Made by a program: the position numbers and the translations under genes. The notes beneath the pieces are model-generated. The model had not been told where the DNA came from. It made no database searches and saw only the letters and a list, made by a program, of their open reading frames with translations. Shown piece by piece: positions 23,851 to 36,899 of a DNA stretch of 64,000 bases (within the stretch, counting starts at the first letter, position 1; every line of letters starts with the position of its first letter). This DNA is from Hippophae tibetana (Eukaryota; Streptophyta; Magnoliopsida; Rosales; Elaeagnaceae). The stretch spans positions 4,910,501 through 4,974,500 of the forward strand of contig JAZDXN010000029.1 of assembly GCA_037013495.1 (NCBI GenBank). Reading direction: 5' to 3'.

Positions 23851-26800
23851 GAAATGAGAAGAAAAAAGAAGAGGCGTGCTACTGTTCAAAGTTTTAAAAA
23901 CCAATATTTGATAAATCGAAGTCTTACCTTTAAAACGGGCATAATGTTTGACTCGTGCGTCAAAACGTCTATTATAATAAATCAAACCAAAGGTCGTATT
24001 GATTTCCATAATCTTAGCTAGCCTAGCCATAGAAATTAATTACTTGATCCTAAATTCCATTATTTACTTCACTTATCGAGGGTTTAAAGTTTTTATCACA
24101 TATTTTACATTTTTGGTTTTATTCAATAGAGTTGTAATGAAGATGGATGAGCCGACCAAGTGTATGTTTAAAAATAAAATAATGACTAAGAATATAATAC
24201 AAATAATTTCATGATCCAACTAAAGAAATGAGAACAAAAAAGAAGACGAGTGGTACTGTTCAAAGTTTTAAAAACCAATATTTGATAAATCGAAGTCTTA
24301 CCTTTAAACGGGCATAACGTTTGACTCGTGCATCAAAACGTCTATTATAATAAATCAAACCAAAGGTCGTATTGATTTCCATAATCTTAGCTAGCCTAGC
24401 CATAGAAATTAATTACTTGATCCTAAATTCCATTATTTACTTCACTTATCGAGGGTTTAAAGTTTTTATCACATATTTTACATTTTTTCTTTTATTCAAT
24501 AGAGTTGTAATGAAGATGGATGAGCCGACCAAGTGTATGTTTAAAAATAAAATAATTACTAAGAATATAATACAAATAATTTCATGATCCAACTAAAGAA
24601 ATGAAAAGAAAAAACAAGAGGAGTGGTACTGTTCAAAGTTTTAAAAACCAATATTTGATAAATCGAAGTCTTACCTTTAAACGGGCATAACGTTTGACTC
24701 GTGCGTCAAAACGTCTATTATAATAAATCAAACCAAAGGTCGTATCGATTTCCATAATATTAGCTGGCCTAGCTATAGAAATTCATTACTTGATCCTAAA
24801 TTCCCTCATTTACATCACTTATCGAGGGTTTAAAGTTTTTATCACATATTTTACATTTTTGGTTTTATTCAATAGAGTTGTAATGAAGATGGATGAGCCG
24901 ACCAAGTGTATGTTTAAAAATAAAATAATGACTAAGAATATAATACAAATAATTTCATGATCCAACTAAAGAAATGAGAAGAAAAAAGAAGAGGAGTGGT
25001 ACTGTTTAAAGTTTTAAAAACCAATATTTGATAAATCGAAGTCTTACCTTTAAACGGGCATAACGTTTGACTCGTGCGTCAAAACGTCTATTATAATAAA
25101 TCAAACCAAAGGTCGTATTGATTTCCATAATCTTAGCTAGCCTAGCCATAGAAATTAATTACTTGATCCTAAATTCCATTATTTACTTCACTTATCGAGG
25201 GTTTAAAGTTTTTATCACATATTTTACATTTTTTGTTTTATTCAATAGAGTTGTAATGAAGATGGATAAGCCGACCAAGTGTATGTTTAAAAATAAAATA
25301 ATGACTAAGAATATAATACAAATAATTTCATGATCCAACTAAAGAAATGAGAAGAAAAAAGAAGAGGAGTGGTACTGTTCAAAGTTTTAAAAACCAATAT
25401 TTGATAAATCGAAGTCTTACCTTTAAAACGGGCATAACGTTTGACTCGTGCGTCAAAACGTCTATTATAATAAATCAAACCAAAGGTCGTATTGATTTCC
25501 ATAATCTTAGCTAGCCTAGCCATAGAAATTAATTACTTGATCCTAAATTCCATTATTTACTTCACTTATCGAGGGTTTAAAGTTTTTATCACATATTTTA
25601 CATTTTTTCTTTTATTCAATAGAGTTGTAATGAAGATGGATGAGCCGACCAAGTGTATGTTTAAAAATAAAATAATTACTAAGAATATAATACAAATAAT
25701 TTCATGATCCAACTAAAGAAATGAGAAGAAAAAAGAAGAGGAGTGGTACTGTTCAAAGTTTTAAAAACCAATATTTGATAAATCGAAGTCTTACCTTTAA
25801 ATGGGCATAACGTTTGACTCGTGCGTCAAAACGTCTATTATAATAAATCAAACCAAAGGTCGTATCGATTTCCATAATATTAGTTGGCCTAGCTATAGAA
25901 ATTCATTACTTGATCCTAAATTCCCTCATTTACATCACTTATCGAGGGTTTAAAGTTTTTATCACATATTTTACATTTTTGGTTTTATTCAATAGAGTTG
26001 TAATGAAGATGGATGAGCCGACCAAGTGTATGTTTAAAAATAAAATAATGACTAAGAATATAATACAAATAATTTCATGATCCAACTAAAGAAATGAGAA
26101 GAAAAAAGAAGAGGAGTGGTACTGTTCAAAGTTTTAAAAACCAATATTTGATAAATCGAAGTCTTACCTTTAAACGGGCATAACGTTTGACTCGTGCGTC
26201 AAAATGTCTATTATAATAAATCAAACCAAAGGTCGTATTGATTTCCATAATCTTAGCTAGCCTAGCCATAGAAATTAATTACTTGATCCTAAATTCCATT
26301 ATTTACTTCACTTATCGAGGGTTTAAAGTTTTTATCACATATTTTACATTTTTTGTTTTATTCAATAGAGTTGTAATGAAGATGGATAAGCCGACCAAGT
26401 GTATGTTTAAAAATAAAATAATGACTAAGAATATAATACAAATAATTTCATGATCCAACTAAAGAAATGAGAAGAAAAAAGAAGACGAGTGGTACTGTTC
26501 AAAGTTTTAAAAACCAATATTTGATAAATCGAAGTCTTACCTTAAAACGGGCATAACATTTGACTCGTGCGTCAAAACGTCTATTATAATAAATCAAACC
26601 AAATGTCGTATCGATTTCCATAATATTAGCTGGCCTAGCTATAGAAATTCATTACTTGATCCTAAATTTCATCATTTACATCATTTATCGAGGGTTTAAA
26701 GTTTTTATCACATATTTTACATTTTTGGTTTTATTCAATAGAGTTGTAATGAAGATGGATGAGCCGACCAAGTGTATGTTTAAAAATAAAATAATGACTA

Positions 26801-27210
26801 AGAATATAATACAAATAATTTCATGATCCAACTAAAGAAATGAGAAGAAAAAAGAAGACGAGTGGTACTGTTCAAAGTTTTAAAAACCAATATTTGATAA
26901 ATCGAAGTTTTACCTTTAAAACGGGCATAACGTTTGACTCGTGCGTCAAAACGTCTATTATAATAAATAAAACCAAAGGTCGTATCGATTTCCATAATAT
27001 TAGCTGGCCTAGCTATAGAAATTCATTACTTGATCCTAAATTCCCTCATTTCCATCACTTATCGAGGGTTTAAAATTTTTATCACATATTTTACATTTTT
27101 GGTTTTATTCAATAGAGTTGTAATGAAGACGGATGAGCCAACCAAGTGTATGTTTAAAAATAAAATAATGACTAAGAATATAATACAAATAATTTCATGA
27201 TCCAACTAAA
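23851..27210 (+). repeat. Dimer/trimer block of T- and C-type monomers
   Basis: Nine monomers. The series F'-n-F at 24225-25344 recurs at 25345-26463 with a 1120-bp spacing, so a three-monomer period is visible; elsewhere T and C types alternate as 746-bp dimers. The unit at 24598 begins GAAATGAAAAG and has AAAAAACAAGAGG, disrupting its polypurine tract. The units at 23851, 25345 and 26838 carry the extra-A variant CTTTAAAACGGGC. Unit 26838 has TTTCCATCACTT, AAAATTTTTATC and GAAGACGGATGAGCC, variants also found at 28327-28699. Nothing gene-like is seen. Confidence 0.75.
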
Positions 27211-27853
27211 GAAATGAGAAGAAAAAAGAAGAGGAGTGGTACTCTTCAAAGTTTTAAAAACCAATATTTGATAAATCGAAGTCTTACCTTTAAACGGGCC
27301 TAACGTTTGACTCGTGCGTCAAAACGTCTATTATAATAAATCAAAATAAAGGTCGTATTGATTTCCATAATCTTAGCTAGCCTAGCCATAGAAATTCATT
27401 ACTTGATCCTAAATTCCATTATTTACAGCACTTATCGAGGGTTTAAAGTTTTTATCACACATTTTACATTTTTTGTTTTATTCAATGGAGTTGTAATGAA
27501 GATGGATGAGCCGACCAAGTGTATTTTTAAAAATAAAATAATGACTAAGAATATAATACAAATAATTTCATGATCCAACTAAAGAAATGAGAAGAAAAAA
27601 CAAGAGGAGTGGTACTGTTCAAAGTTTTAAAAACCAATATTTGATAAATCGAAATCTTACCTTTAAACGGGCATAATGTTTGACTCGTGCGTCAAAACGT
27701 CTATTATAATAAATCAAACCAAAGGTCGTATTGATTTCCATAATCTTAGCTAGCCTAGCCATAGAAATTCATTACTTGATCCTAAATTCCATTATTTACA
27801 TCACTTATCGAGGGTTTAAAGTTTTTATCACATCTATTATATTTTTTGTTTTA

Positions 27854-28040
27854 TTCAAGAGAGTTGTAATGAAGATAGATGAGTCGACCAAGAGTATGTT
27901 TAAAAATATTCTAATGAATCTTAATATAATACAAATAATTTCAGGATGCAACAAAAGAAATGAGAAGAAAAAAAAAAGAGTGCTACATTTTAAAGTTTAC
28001 CAAAACATATTTGAGAAATCGGAGTTGTGCCGTGAAACGG
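27854..28040 (+). repeat. B-type divergent block (copy 6)
   Basis: Standard B block with the long A-run; upstream reads CACATCTATTATATTTTTTG. Together with its S neighbour it recurs 1489 bp downstream as copy 7. The unit downstream is a C-front/T-back combination (TAGCTGGCCTAGCTATAGAAATTAATTAC at 28114-28142). Confidence 0.82.
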
Positions 28041-29219
28041 GCATAACGTTTGACTCGTGTGTCAAAACGTCTATTATAATAAATTAAACCAAAGGTCGTA
28101 TCGATTTCCATAATATTAGCTGGCCTAGCTATAGAAATTAATTACTTGATCCTAAATTCCATTATTTACTTCACTTATCGAGGGTTTAAAGTTTTTATCA
28201 CATATTTTACATTTTTTGTTTTATTCAATAGAGTTGTAATGAAGATGGATAAGCCGACCAAGTGTATGTTTAAAAATAAAATAATGACTAAGAATATAAT
28301 ACAAATAATTTCATGATCCAACTAAAGAAATGAGAAGAAAAAAGAAGAGGAGTGGTACTGTTCAAAGTTTTAAAAACCAATATTTGATAAATCGAAGTCT
28401 TACCTTTAAACGGGCATAACATTTGACTCGTGCGTCAAAACGTCTATTATAATAAATCAAACCAAAGGTCGTATCGATTTCCATAATATTAGCTGGCCTA
28501 GCTATAGAAATTCATTACTTGATCCTAAATTCCCTCATTTCCATCACTTATCGAGGGTTTAAAATTTTTATCACATATTTTACATTTTTGGTTTTATTCA
28601 ATAGAGTTGTAATGAAGACGGATGAGCCAACCAAGTGTATGTTTAAAAATAAAATAATGACTAAGAATATAATACAAATAATTTCATGATCCAACTAAAG
28701 AAATGAGAAGAAAAAAGAAGAGGAGTGGTACTCTTCAATGTTTTAAAAACCAATATTTGATAAATCGAAGTCTTACCTTTAAACGGGCATAACGTTTGAC
28801 TCGTGCGTCAAAACGTCTATTATAATAAATCAAAATAAAGGTCGTATTGATTTCCATAATCTTAGCTAGCCTAGCCATAGAAATTCATTACTTGATCCTA
28901 AATTCCATTATTTACAGCACTTATCGAGGGTTTAAAGTTTTTATCACACATTTTACATTTTTTGTTTTATTCAATAGAGTTGTAATGAAGATGGATGAGC
29001 CGACCAAGTGTATTTTTAAAAATAAAATAATGACTAAGAATATAATACAAATAATTTCATGATCCAACTAAAGAAATGAGAAGAAAAAACAAGAGGAGTG
29101 GTACTGTTCAAAGTTTTAAAAACCAATATTTGATAAATCGAAATCTTACCTTTAAACGGACATAATGTTTGACTCGTGCGTCAAAACGTCTATTATAATA
29201 AATCAAACCAAAGGTCGTA

Positions 29220-29678
29220 TTGGTTTCCATAATCTTAGCTAGCCTAGCCATAGAAATTCATTACTTGATCCTAAATTCCATTATTTACATCACTTATCGA
29301 AGGTTTAAAGTTTTTATCACATATTTTACATTTTTTGTTTTATTCAAGAGAGTTGTAATGAAGATAGATGAGTCGACCAAGAGTATGTTTAAAAATATTC
29401 TAATGAATCTTAATATAATACAAATAATTTCAGGATGCAACAAAAGAAATGAGAAGAAAAAAAAAAGAGTGCTACATTTTAAAGTTTACCAAAACATATT
29501 TGAGAAATCGGAGTTGTGCCGTGAAACGGTCATAACTTTTGACTCGTGTGTCAAAACATCTATTATAATAAATCAAACCAAAGCTCGTATCGATTTCCAT
29601 AATCTTAGCTTGCCTGGCTATAGAAATTCATTACTTGATCCTAAATTCCATCATTTACATCACTTATCGAGGGTTTAA
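29220..29678 (+). other. Longest open frame (152 codons), a B-type read-through; not called a gene
   Basis: Starts at TTG and crosses the unit boundary, because the B-type sequence replaces TGA with GGA (TTTCAGGATGC) and its A-run keeps the frame, so it continues through the next unit's CpG core and beyond. Related read-throughs end earlier at 883 (copy 1), 19882, 22119 and 28087 because of other stops, and at 11960 and 17552 where the A-run is shorter. Length depends on indels in a homopolymer, the behaviour expected of non-coding repeat. Confidence 0.8.
29343..29529 (+). repeat. B-type divergent block (copy 7)
   Basis: The block most like copy 1: both are preceded by ATATTTTACATTTTTTG rather than the ATATATTATA variant, and both end GAAACGGTCATAACTTTTGAC. 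This supports a common origin for 1-1860 and 28700-30560. The open frame runs 152 codons here because the TGA is replaced and the A-run keeps the frame. Confidence 0.82.
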
Positions 29679-30560
29679 AGTTTTTGTCACATATTTTACA
29701 TTTTTGGTTTTATTAAATAGAGTTGTAATGAAGATGGATGAGCCGACCAAGTGTATGTTTAAAAATAAACTTATGACAAAGAATATAATACAAATAATTT
29801 CATGATCAGACTAAAGAAATGAGAAGAAAAAAGAAGAGGAGTGGTACTGTTCAAAGTTTTAAAAAACAATATTTGATAAATCGAAGTCTTACCTTTAAAC
29901 GGGCATAACGTTTGACTCGTGCGTCAAAATGTCTATTATAATAAATCAAACCAAAGGTCGTATTGATTTCCATAATCTTAGCTAGCCTAGCTATAGATAT
30001 TCATTACTTGATCCTAAATTCAATCATTTACATCACTTATCGAGGGTCTAAAGTTTTTGTCACATATTTTACATTTTTGGTTTTATTCAACAGAGTTGTA
30101 ATGAAGATGGATGAGCCGACCAAGTGTATGTTTAAAAATAAACTAATGACTAAGAATATAATACAAATAATTTCATGATCCAACTAAAGAAATGAGAAGA
30201 AAAAAGAAGAGGCGTGCTACTGTTCAAAGTTTTAAAAAAAATATTTGATAAATCGAAGTTTTACCTTTAAACGGGCATAACGTTTGACTCGTGTGTCAAA
30301 ACGTCTATTATTATAAATTAAACCAAAGGTCGTATCGATTTCCATAATATTAGATCGCCTAGCTATAGAAATTCATTACTTGATCCTAAATTTCATCATT
30401 TACATCATTTATCGAGGGTTTAAAGGTTTTATCACATATTTTACATTTTTGGTTTTATTCAATAGAGTTGTAATGAAGATGGATGAGCCGACCAAGTGTA
30501 TGTTTAAAAATAAAATTATGACTAAGAATATAATACAAATAATTTCATGATACAACTAAA

Positions 30561-33500
30561 GAAATGAGAAGAAAAAAGAAGAGGAGTGGTACTGTTCAAA
30601 GTTTTAAAAACCAATATTTGATAAATCGAAGTCTTACCTTTAAACGGGCATAACGTTTGACTCGTGCGTCAAAACGTCTATTATAATAAATCGAAATAAA
30701 GGTCGTATTGATTTCCATAATCTTAGCTAGCCTAGCCATAGAAATTCATTACTTGATCCTAAATTCCATTATTTACAGCACTTATCGAGGGTTTAAAGTT
30801 TTTATCACATATTTTACATTTTTTGTTTATTCAATAGAGTTGTAATGAAGATGGATGAGCCGACCAAGTGTATGTTTAAAAATAAAATAATGACTAAGAA
30901 TATAATACAAATAATTTCATGATCAAACTAAAGAAATGAGAAGAAAAAAGAAGACGAGTGGTACTGTTCAAAGTTTTAAAAACCAATATTTGATAAATCG
31001 AAGTCTTACCTTTAAACGGGCATAACGTTTGACTCGTGCGTCAAAGCGTCTATTATAATAAATCAAACCAAAGGTCGTATTGATTTCCATAATCTTAGCT
31101 AGCCTAGCCATAGAAATTAATTACTCGATCCTAAATTCCATTATTTACTTCACTTATCGAGGGTTTAAAGTTTTTATCACATATTTTACATTTTTTTGTT
31201 TTATTCAATAGAGTTGTAATGAAGATGGATGAGCCGACCAAGTGTATGTTTAAAAATAAAATAATGACTAAGAATATAATACAAATAAATTCATGATCCA
31301 ACTAAAGAAATGAGAAGAAAAAAAAAGAGGAGTGGTACTGTTCAAAGTTTTAAAAACCAATATTTGATAAATCGAAGTCTTACCTTTAAACGGGCATAAC
31401 GTTTGACTCGTGCGTCAAAACGTCTATTATAATAAATCAAACCAAAGGTCGTATCGATTTCCATAATATTAGCTGGCCTAGCTATAGAAATTCATTACTT
31501 GATCCTAAATTCCCTCATTTACATCACTTATCGAGTGTTTAAAGTTTTTATCACATATTTTACATTTTTGGTTTTATTCAATAGAGTTGTAATGAAGATG
31601 GATGATCCGACCAAGTGTATGTTTAAAAATAAAATAATGACTAAGAATATAATACAAATAATTTCATGATCCAAGTAAAGAAATTAGAAGAAAAAAGAAG
31701 AGGAGTGGTACTGTTCAAAGTTTTAAAAACCAATATTTGATAAATCGAAGTCTTACCATTAAACGGGCATAACGTTTGACTCGTGCGTCAAACCGTCTAT
31801 TATAATAAATCAAACCTAAGGTCGTATTGATTTCCATAATCTTAGCTAGCCTAGCCATAGATATTAATTACTTGATCCTAAATTCCATTACTTACTTCAC
31901 TTATCGAGTGTTTAAAGTTTTTATCACATATTTTACATTTTTTGTTTTATTCAATAGAGTTGTAATGAAGATGGATGAGCCGACCAAGTGTATGTTTAAA
32001 AATAAAATAATGACTAAGAATATAATACAAATAATTTCATGATCGAACTAAAGAAATGAGAAGAAAAAAGAAGAGAAGTGGTACTGTTCAAAGTTTTAAA
32101 AACCAATATTTGATAAATCGAAGTCTTACCTTTAAACGGGCATAACATTTGACTCGTGCGTCAAAAGGTCTATTATAATAAATCAAACCAAAGGTCGTAT
32201 CGATTTCCATAATATTAGCTGGCCTAGCAATAGAAATTCAGTACTTGATCCTAAATTCCCTCATTTACATCACTTATCGAGGGTTTAAAGTTTTTATCAC
32301 ATATTTTACATTTTTGGTTTTATTCAATAGAGTTGTAATGAAGATGGATGAGCCGACCAAGTGTATGTTTAAAAATAAACTAATGACTAAGAATATAATA
32401 CAAATAATTTCATGATCCAACTAAAGAAATGAGAAGAAAAAAGAAGAGGCGTGCTACTGTTCAAAGTTTTAAAAACCAATATTTGATAAATCGAAGTTTT
32501 ACCTTTAAACGGGCATAACGTTTGACTCGTGTGTCAAAACGTCTATTATAATAAATAAAACCAAAGGTCGTATCGATTTCCATAATATTAGCTGGCCTAG
32601 CTATAGAAATTCATTACTTGATCCTAAATTCCCTCATTTACATCACTTATCGAGTGTTTAAAGTTTTTATCACATATTTTACATTTTTGGTTTTATTCAA
32701 TAGAGTTGTAATGAAGATGGATGAGCCGACCAAGTGTATGTTTAAAAATAAAATTATGACTAAGAATATAATACAAATAATTTCATGATCCAACTAAAGA
32801 AATGAGAAGAAAAAAGAAGAGGAGTGGTACTGTTCAAAGTTTTAAAAACCAATATTTGATAAATCGAAGTCTTACCTTTAAACGGGCATAACGTTTGACT
32901 CGTGCGTCAAAACGTCTATTATAATAAATCGAAATAAAGGTCGTATTGATTTCCATAATCTTAGCTAGCCTAGCCATAGAAATTCATTACTTGATCCTAA
33001 ATTCCATTATTTACAGCACTTATCGAGGGTTTAAAGTTTTTATCACATATTTTACATTTTTTGTTTATTCAATAGAGTTGTAATGAAGATGGATGAGCCG
33101 ACCAAGTGTATGTTTAAAAATAAAATAATGACTAAGAATATAATACAAATAATTTCATGATCCAACTAAAGAAATGAGAAGAAAAAAGAAGACGAGTGGT
33201 ACTGTTCAAAGTTTTAAAAACCAATATTTGATAAATCGAAGTCTTACCTTTAAACGGGCATAACGTTTGACTCGTGCGTCCAAACGTCTATTATAATAAA
33301 TCAAACCAAAGGTCGTATTGATTTCCATAATCTTAGCTAGCCTAGCCATAGAAATTCATTACTTGATCCTAAATTCCCTCATTTACATCACTTATCGAGT
33401 GTTTAAAGTTTTTATCACATATTTTACATTTTTGGTTTTATTCAATAGAGTTGTAATGAAGATGGATGAGCCGACCAAGTGTATGTTTAAAAATAAAATA

Positions 33501-36500
33501 ATGACTAAGAATATAATTCAAATAATTTCATGATCCAACTAAAGAAATGAGAAGAAAAAAGAAGAGGAGTGGTACTATTCAAAGTTTTAAAAACCAATAT
33601 TTGATAAATCGAAGTCTTACCATTAAACGGGCATAACGTTTGACTCGTGCGTCAAACCGTCTATTATAATAAATCATACCTAAGGTCGTATTGATTTCCA
33701 TAATCTTAGCTAGGCTAGCCATAGAAATTAATTACTTGATCCTAAATTCCATTACTTACTTCACTTATCGAGGGTTTAAAGTTTTTATCACATATTTTAC
33801 ATTTTTTGTTTTATTCAATAGAGTTGTAATGAAGATGGATGAGCCGACCAAGTGTATGTTTAAAAATAAAATAATGACTAAGAATATAATACAAATAATT
33901 TCATGATCCAACTAAAGAAATGAGAAGAAAAAAGAAGAGGAGTGGTATTGTTCAAAGTTTTAAAAACCAATATTTGATAAATCGAAGTCTTACCTTTAAA
34001 CGGGCATAACATTTGACTCGTGCGTCAAAACGTCTATTATAATAAATCAAACCAAAGGTCGTATCGATTTCCATAATATTAGCTGGCTTAGCCATAGAAA
34101 TTAATTACTTGATCCTAAATTTCATCATTTACTTCACTTATCGAGGGTTTAAAGTTTTTATCACATATTTTACATTTTTTGTTTTATTCAATAGAGTTGT
34201 AATGAAGATGGATGAGCCGACCAAGTGTATGTTTAAAAATAAACTAATGACTAAGAATATAATACAAATAATTTCATGATCCAACTAAAGAAATGAGAAG
34301 AAAAAAGAAGAGGCGTGCTACTGTTCAAAGTTTTAAAAAAAATATTTGATAAATCGAAGTTTTACCTTTAAACGGGCATAACGTTTGACTCGTGTGTCAA
34401 AACGTCTATTATAATAAATTAAACCAAAGGTCGTATCGATTTCCATAATATTAGCTGGCTTAGCCATAGAAATTAATTACTTGATCCTAAATTTCATCAT
34501 TTACTTCACTTATCGAGGGTTTAAAGTTTTTATCACATATTTTACATTTTTTGTTTTATTCAATAGAGTTGTAATGAAGATGGATGAGCCGACCAAGTGT
34601 ATGTTTAAAAATAAAATAATGACTAAGAATATAATACAAATAATTTCATGATCCAACTAAAGAAATGAGAAGAAAAAAGAAGAGGAGTGGTATTGTTCAA
34701 AGTTTTAAAAACCAATATTTGATAAATCGAAGTCTTACCTTTAAACGGGCATAACGTTTGACTCGTGCGTCAAAACGTCTATTATAATAAATCGAAATAA
34801 AGGTCGTATTGATTTCCATAATCTTAGCTAGCCTAGCCATAGAAATTCATTACTTGATCCTAAATTCCATTATTTACAGCACTTATCGAGGGTTTAAAGT
34901 TTTTATCACATATTTTACATTTTTTGTTTATTCAATAGAGTTGTAATGAAGATGGATGAGCCGACCAAGTGTATGTTTAAAAATAAAATAATGACTAAGA
35001 ATATAATACAAATAATTTCATGATCCAACTAAAGAAATGAGAAGAAAAAAGAAGACGAGTGGTACTGTTCAAAGTTTTAAAAACCAATATTTGATAAATC
35101 GAAGTCTTACCTTTAAACGGGCATAATGTTTGACTCGTGCGTCAAAACGTCTATTATAATAAATCAAACCAAAGGTCGTATTGATTTCCATAATCTTAGC
35201 TAGCCTAGCCATAGAAATTAATTACTCGATCCTAAATTCCATTATTTACTTCACTTATCGAGGGTTTAAAGTTTTTATCACATATTTTAAATTTTTTTGT
35301 TTTATTCAATAGAGTTGTAATGAAGATGGATGAGCCGACCAAGTGTATGTTTAAAAATAAAATAATGACTAAGAATATAATACAAATAATTTCATGATCC
35401 AACTAAAGAAATGAGAAGAAAAAAAAAGAGGAGTGGTACTGTTCAAAGTTTTAAAAACCAATATTTGATAAATCGAAGTCTTACCTTTAAACGGGCATAA
35501 CGTTTGACTCGTGCGTCAAAACGTCTATTATAATAAATCAAACCAAAGGTCGTATCGATTTCCATAATATTAGCTGGCCTAGCTATAGAAATTCATTACT
35601 TGATCCTAAATTCCCTCATTTACATCACTTATCGAGGGTTTAAAGTTTTTATCACATATTTTAAATTTTTTTGTTTTATTCAATAGAGTTGTAATGAAGA
35701 TGGATGAGCCGACCAAGTGTATGTTTAAAAATAAAATAATGACTAAGAATATAATACAAATAATTTCATGATCCAACTAAAGAAATGAGAAGAAAAAAGA
35801 AGAGGAGTGGTACTGTTCAAAGTTTTAAAAACCAATATTTGATAAATCGAAGTCTTACCATTAAACGGGCATAACGTTTGACTCGTGCGTCAAACCGTCT
35901 ATTATAATAAATCAAACCTAAGGTCGTATTGATTTCCATAATCTTAGCTAGGCTAGCCATAGAAATTAATTACTTGATCCTAAATTACATTACTTACTTC
36001 ACTTATCGAGGGTTTAAAGTTTTTATCACATATTTTACATTTTTTGTTTTATTCAATAGAGTTGTAATGAAGATGGATGAGCCAACCAAGTGTATGTTTA
36101 AAAATAAAATAATTACTAAGAATATAATACAAATAATTTCATGATCCAACTAAAGAAATGAGAAGAAAAAAGAAGAGGAGTGGTATTGTTCAAAGTTTTA
36201 AAAACCAATATTTGATAAATCGAAATCTTACCTTTAAACGGGCATAACATTTGACTCGTGCGTCAAAACGTCTATTATAATAAATCAAACCAAAGGTCGT
36301 ATCGATTTCCATAATATTAGCTGGCCTAGCTATAGAAATTCATTACTTGATCCTAAATTCCCTCATTTACATCACTTATCGAGGGTTTAAAGTTTTTATC
36401 ACATATTTTACATTTTTGGTTTTATTCAATAGAGTTGTAATGAAGATGGATGAGCCGACCAAGTGTATGTTTAAAAATAAACTAATGACTAAGAATATAA

Positions 36501-36899
36501 TACAAATAATTTCATGATCCAACTAAAGAAATGAGAAGAAAAAAGAAGAGGCGTGCTACTGTTCAAAGTTTTAAAAAATATATTTGATAAATCGAAGTTT
36601 TACCTTTAAACGGGCATAACGTTTGACTCGTGTGTCAAAACGTCTATTATAATAAATTAAACCAAAGGTCGTATCGATTTCCATAATATTAGCTGGCCTA
36701 GCTATAGAAATTCATTACTTGATCCTAAATTTCATCATTTACATCATTTATCGAGGGTTTAAAGTTTTTATCACATATTTTACATTTTTGGTTTTATTCA
36801 ATAGAGTTGTAATGAAGATGGATGAGCCGATCAAGTGTATGTTTAAAAATAAAATAATGACTAAGAATATAATACAAATAATTTCATGATCCAACTAAA
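30561..36899 (+). repeat. 6/5/6-monomer higher-order series
   Basis: Three units begin with an S-like monomer marked by AAATCGAAATAAAGG, at 30561, 32799 and 34662, giving unit lengths of 2238, 1863 and 2238 bp. All three S-like units share TTTGTTTATTC, a 1-bp deletion that breaks the open frame. A second marker unit with TTACCATTAAACGGGC, CAAACCGTC and ACCTAAGG recurs at 31680, 33544 and 35782. The middle unit is one monomer shorter; its second unit (33171-33543) is a T-type front joined to a C-type back. Unit 30934 and its counterpart 35034 share TTACTCGATCC. No gene is seen. Confidence 0.82.
33171..33543 (+). repeat. Chimeric monomer: T-type front joined to C-type back
   Basis: The left part has the T-type signature TATTGATTTCC and TAGCTAGCCTAGCCATAG. 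The right part has CATTACTTG, TTCCCTCATTTACATC and TTATCGAGTGTTTAAAG, as in the C-type units of the flanking higher-order copies. In the six-monomer copies these signatures lie in two successive units, so this junction accounts for the loss of exactly one monomer in the five-monomer copy 32799-34661. The switch lies between about 33346 and 33375. Confidence 0.75.

Larger units (their letters stand above)
27211..30560 (+). repeat. 4-monomer duplication (1489 bp) running into the 28.7-kb-separated duplicate
   Basis: S and B units at 27211 and 27584 recur at 28700 and 29073 with a 1489-bp offset. The preceding units share TTTCCATCACTT, AAAATTTTTATC and GAAGACGGATGAGCCAACC. The second S-B pair then continues with units at about 29443, 29816 and 30188 that match the left edge of the window (1-1860) at a constant offset of about 28,700 bp. 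This region contains the longest open frame of the window (29220-29678), which exists only because a B-type substitution removes the usual TGA at the end of the unit. Confidence 0.8.
28700..30560 (+). repeat. Second copy of the window's left-edge segment
   Basis: Rare variants shared with bases 1-1860 at one constant offset of 28,700: TATTAAATAG (1011/29711), GACAAAGAATAT (1076/29776), CATGATCAGACTAAAG (1101/29801) and CTATAGATATTC (1291/29991). The unit order S, B, TGGCCTGGCT/TTGCCTGGCT variant, T-type with GGGTCTAAAG, then C-type with shortened TTTTAAAAAAA is the same. Small differences exist, for example CTAAGCTCG versus CAAAGCTCG. It is an older duplication or one end of a very large higher-order unit of about 77 monomers. 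Confidence 0.82.

Noticed and set aside
13747..26995. Eight ATG-started minus-strand frames of 65-72 codons
   Set aside because: They are open only where a single extra A occurs in CTTTAAAACGGGC; the same strand is frameshifted in all other units.
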